In this document: positions 60,839 through 64,000 of the stretch, in pieces
Layout of the letters: every line of letters begins with the position of its first letter
How positions within the stretch are numbered: position 1 is the first letter of the stretch
Assembly: GCF_001039355.2 (NCBI RefSeq)
Contig: NW_019775446.1
Span: 65,835 to 129,834, forward strand
DNA: 64,000 nt
Reading direction: 5' to 3'
Origin: Lingula anatina
Taxonomy: Eukaryota > Brachiopoda > Lingulata > Lingulida > Lingulidae
The notes under the pieces: generated by a model
Told to the model about the DNA's origin: nothing
What the model saw: only the letters and a program-made list of their open reading frames with translations
The model's database searches: none
Translations under genes and position numbers: made by a program

Positions 60839-62903
60839 TGATCAAGGCTGGAGTGCACAGTACCTTTTCAATTAGGCCTTGCCTTTGTTATGAATAATCT
60901 GGAAGAAATTCTGTGACAGCAAAGCCATCACTTCTATCCAGTGACTGATTCTGGTAAATGAGAAAGCTCTGGCATAGTGAGTGATGCTAAAATGTGGATT
61001 TTCAATACTGTTTAACTTGCAAAAAGGATTATATGTTTTCAGGGTGCACAAACATGCATTTTTTGTATTCCCTCGGAGATTGACTGTTTCGAGCTAGCAA
61101 GTAGAAAACATCAATTTGATGAGATGTTTCTTCCGTGGATTACGTGGAGAGGCATCTGTGGTGAATTTTCTGGAAATTGCAAAGACTACTATGGTAGCTT
61201 GGAAGAGGAAGAAAGAAATATGGTGGTTAAATGTTATTTGTCTGTATATCCTTTATACACAGGATGGCAGAAAAGAGGGGAGACCTTAGTGAATAACACT
61301 GTATAGGTGGTGCTGACTGAGATTTTAATGCATTTGTTATATAAATAGAACTGAGTAGATTATGAAGAAAGAAACAGTTGGAAATGACTTCTTTTGAAAT
61401 GAGGTGGTATTACATGAGCAACTGTAATCAAACATATGGTCTTTGGAATATATCTGTCATCCTGCTGTGATGGTAATCAAGAGCACAAGCAAATGGTTGA
61501 TTTCTACGTAAGTTATAGTACAAAACTCAAGAGTCAAGGACAAGGAAACTGTGGATTTGTCCTGTCCTGGAGACCATGGATTCCTCCTGTCCTGGAGAAA
61601 TACGTCCACGCTAGGTAATCATAATAGCGCTATGTAATCCAGCACCTGCCATGGGCAAGACTTGATATTTTCATTAGCACAATATATATCAGTTGTTGCT
61701 CTCTGTAGACATCTATTCTAGCTTAAGATAGGTATATATAATGAGAGGGTGTCACTGAATAGATGAATTGTTCAGAATGGGGGAAGGCTGTCTGGACCTT
61801 TGGCCTAGATGTGTTAAGTGAGCATTAGTCTTCAAGGAGCTAGAGGTGAGAACAGGGTTCTGTAACTCAAAAGCATCGCGATTTGCGAATCACCTTTCAT
61901 TTCGAGGCTATTCGGGGCCCATATGGAATAGAGATGCTTGCGCTCGGTTTCAATTTGCGATGCTTTCAAGTTACGAAGCGCAGGTGGAATGTTCATTTAA
62001 AATTTGCACTGACGTCATCTGGCCTACATATCTCAGATACCCCTATGGGGACTTGCACATATGCACACACCTACTGAATTATATGCCAGGTATTCGAGAA
62101 AGTCAGTTGAAGGTTTGAACATGCCCGTTGGCATATGATAGAAATGATATATTGTGCTGCTTTTAATTTAGTTTTCAGAAATATATAATGCAAAAGAATA
62201 TCATGAAGTGAAATTAGATAACAGTGAGTTGATGTTCATTTCAAATCGGCATTGAGACTGCATTGATTTCTGTATAGCATATACACATACATATATACCT
62301 CATGTTAGGAAAGCAGAGTCTAGATGCTCCTTGCCAGTTGTTATGTATGACAGTCTAAGGCACCCTGAAACACAGAGGTTACTGGATATCCACCTCTGCT
62401 GTCTCCAGTCTCCTGGACCTCTGCAATGCAGGGTGGGGTTAGTCAGTAGAAGCTTTATCATACTTTGACTGGTAAAATAGTGAGCATAATATATTAAAAG
62501 ATTCTTTTCTACACTGCTGGCAGAAAGTGTAGTACATATAGGTGGGCTGTGTAAATTTTTTTCAATATTTGAAAAGAAAATGGCCTCAAAAGAAAACCTT
62601 TTCATTTTGAAAGCTGAGGGCAAAATGATCTGGGGATGCCCAATGTAGGCATATAAACCTTATCAGTCATATGGCAACTGGCTGCGCGTAGGTAAGTATT
62701 CAGAACGGAGCGCGTGCGCTGAGATGACGTCGCGGTCGGAAATTTGTAAATTTCGCAACCATCGCGGAAATTCATGAATTGTGCTCAGTCGCCCTCATAC
62801 GTGCTTTGAAAAAATAAAGACGTGGTAGTAGAGTTCACTACGCATTTCGACACGTGCGATTTACCTATTAGTAAGCAGAAATGAAATAGCTAGAACTCGA
62901 CAN
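60839..62903. other. HSF1 3' region without another gene
   Basis: Likely holds the HSF1 3' untranslated region; AATAAA occurs at 62813-62818, which would make it about 2 kb, and earlier sites are possible. Open frames here show no recognisable protein. Contains the family B repeat copy at 61858-61981. Confidence 0.45.
61858..61981 (-). mobile_element. Short inverted-repeat element, family B copy 2
   Basis: On the minus strand it starts GCTTCGTAACTTGAAAGCAT and aligns with 25207-25346 over its whole length. Ends are inverted (TTCTGTAACTCAAAAGCATC at the other tip). Located downstream of the HSF1 stop codon. Confidence 0.7.
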
Positions 62904-64000
62904 ATATTTGACCCGTGTTTATGTGCAGACAGCATCTGCCCCTTGGAGCCAAACTATTCACTTTACTTTGATACTTCATTATAACATATGTGTATTTATC
63001 TTTTATACTAACTTTGTGTTAAAGAGTAGCTTTGATGAAATAATAATGAAATGGTTCAAATAAATTTTTTTTTTTTATTTGCTTATTTATTTATTGCAAA
63101 TTTGTTGTAATGCCATGTTCGTAATTCTGGACTCTGGGTTGTTTTGAATGCATTCCTAACAATTGGCTGTGCATGTTGCTTAACATATTGGTATGTTGTG
63201 GTTGTAAGTGGGTCTCTATTGTACAGAGTTTCCCAGGAATTGAGAAGTGGCTCCATCTGCTAAACACCATAATAACTACTGCCATAACTGTTTCTCCCAG
63301 GGTACATGGTTCAAGTTTTTAAATGTAATACTTAATTGCATGTTTCATTTGCCAATTTCAAAGGGACTGGTTTTGTTTATTGTTATTTTTTATTAGTTTT
63401 CTATTTTATTTTTTCTATTTTTCATTTTTTTGTTTTATTTAAAATGTATATTTCATTTTTGTTGTTTTATTTAGTTTGTTCATTTTTATTTATTTATTTT
63501 TAGAGAGAAAGAGATAAATGTATTTATTCAATTTTAATTGTCTCAGTGACCATTATAGTAAATAAGATGATGCTCTACATTAAAAAAGATGCAAATTTCA
63601 TAAAACTTTCTGTTTAAGTCATTATTTGTTTTCAGCTCTTCTCTCTGGAGTTGCAAGGTTGAACACAGATGAACTGTCAGTTATTTGGCTACTTTCTCTA
63701 CTTTGCCACATATATTTTATAATACAATCAAAACATTTTATTTCTTTTGTTTTAAGTTCTTAATATTCTGTTTCAGAAATGACATGACAGATCACCTGGA
63801 CACCTTGCAGACGGACCTGGATTCTCTTAAAGACATCCTCTCCGGAAGCTCCTACAACCTGGATCCTGCCATGATACTCGGGGTAAGTCAGCCTTACTGG
63901 TGATCAGAAAGATCTCTTGGACAGGGGCTGTTTGGTGGGGGGGTCTGTGTATTGATCCTGCCATGATACTTGGCTGTTCAGAGGGGGGGGGGGGATACTA
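62904..64000 (+). repeat. Second copy of an HSF1 segment (intron plus HR-C exon)
   Basis: From ATATTTGACCCGTG onward this matches 58431-59540 with scattered substitutions and small indels, up to the window end. The match begins immediately after the N at 62903. The copied exon at 63777-63882 is intact. This is best read as an unmerged alternative haplotype or scaffold misjoin, with true duplication as the alternative. Confidence 0.9.
63777..63882 (+). CDS. Duplicate HSF1 HR-C exon
   Basis: A 106-bp exon bounded by TTTCAG and GTAAGT encodes [20 protein letters not shown] followed by [15 protein letters not shown], identical in protein to exon 59309-59414. The donor here is the stronger GTAAGT, where the first copy has GTATGT. 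Without upstream DNA-binding exons it cannot be a complete gene within this window. Confidence 0.7.

Noticed and set aside
62300-62623. 107-codon minus-strand frame downstream of HSF1
   Set aside because: No domain, no splice partner and ordinary low-complexity composition.
1-64000. CRISPR arrays, tRNA and rRNA genes, bacterial operons
   Set aside because: The tandem repeats lack unique equal-length spacers, no cloverleaf or rRNA core was seen by eye, and the genes are typical intron-containing animal genes. A tRNAscan or Rfam run would be decisive for small RNAs.

Overview
The window looks like nuclear genomic DNA from a marine invertebrate. A lophotrochozoan such as a bivalve or other mollusc is my best guess. 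The support is indirect: AT-rich intron-dense genes, canonical GT/AG splice sites, many long microsatellites, and several short palindromic transposon families. Species cannot be named from sequence alone. The window contains sequencing gaps (132 Ns at 34168-34299, single Ns at 47295, 52299 and 62903).

Seven protein genes could be reconstructed end to end. In each case splice phases agree and the summed exon length is a multiple of three. In order they are: an intronless PPP1R3-type glycogen-targeting subunit of protein phosphatase 1 (minus, 8219-10651); LYRM4/ISD11 (minus, 14769-20391); EIF6 (plus, 20593-23254, head-to-head with LYRM4, 201 bp between start codons); CFAP418 (minus, 26292-28820); the cysteine desulfurase NFS1 (minus, 30615-35243); BOP1 (minus, 20 exons, 36192-45628); and heat shock factor HSF1 (plus, 13-14 exons, 45976-60838, head-to-head with BOP1, 347 bp between start codons).

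The first 8.2 kb, 10.7-14.7 kb, 23.3-26.3 kb and 28.8-30.6 kb hold no gene I can support. They carry microsatellites, cAMP-response-element-like palindromes and dispersed repeats. The end of the window (62904-64000) repeats about 1.1 kb of HSF1 including its HR-C exon. It starts right after an N, so an unmerged haplotype is more likely than a true duplication.

Functionally, LYRM4 and NFS1 encode obligate partners of the mitochondrial Fe-S assembly complex and lie about 10 kb apart on the same strand. EIF6 and BOP1 both act in 60S ribosome biogenesis. Two gene pairs (HSF1/BOP1, PPP1R3/LYRM4) match neighbour pairs known in the human genome. The most unexpected items are an orphan BRCT-like exon with good splice sites inside HSF1 intron 1, three perfect CRE palindromes spaced exactly 31 bp apart, and several small inverted-repeat elements present in two copies. 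I found no convincing new multi-gene system.
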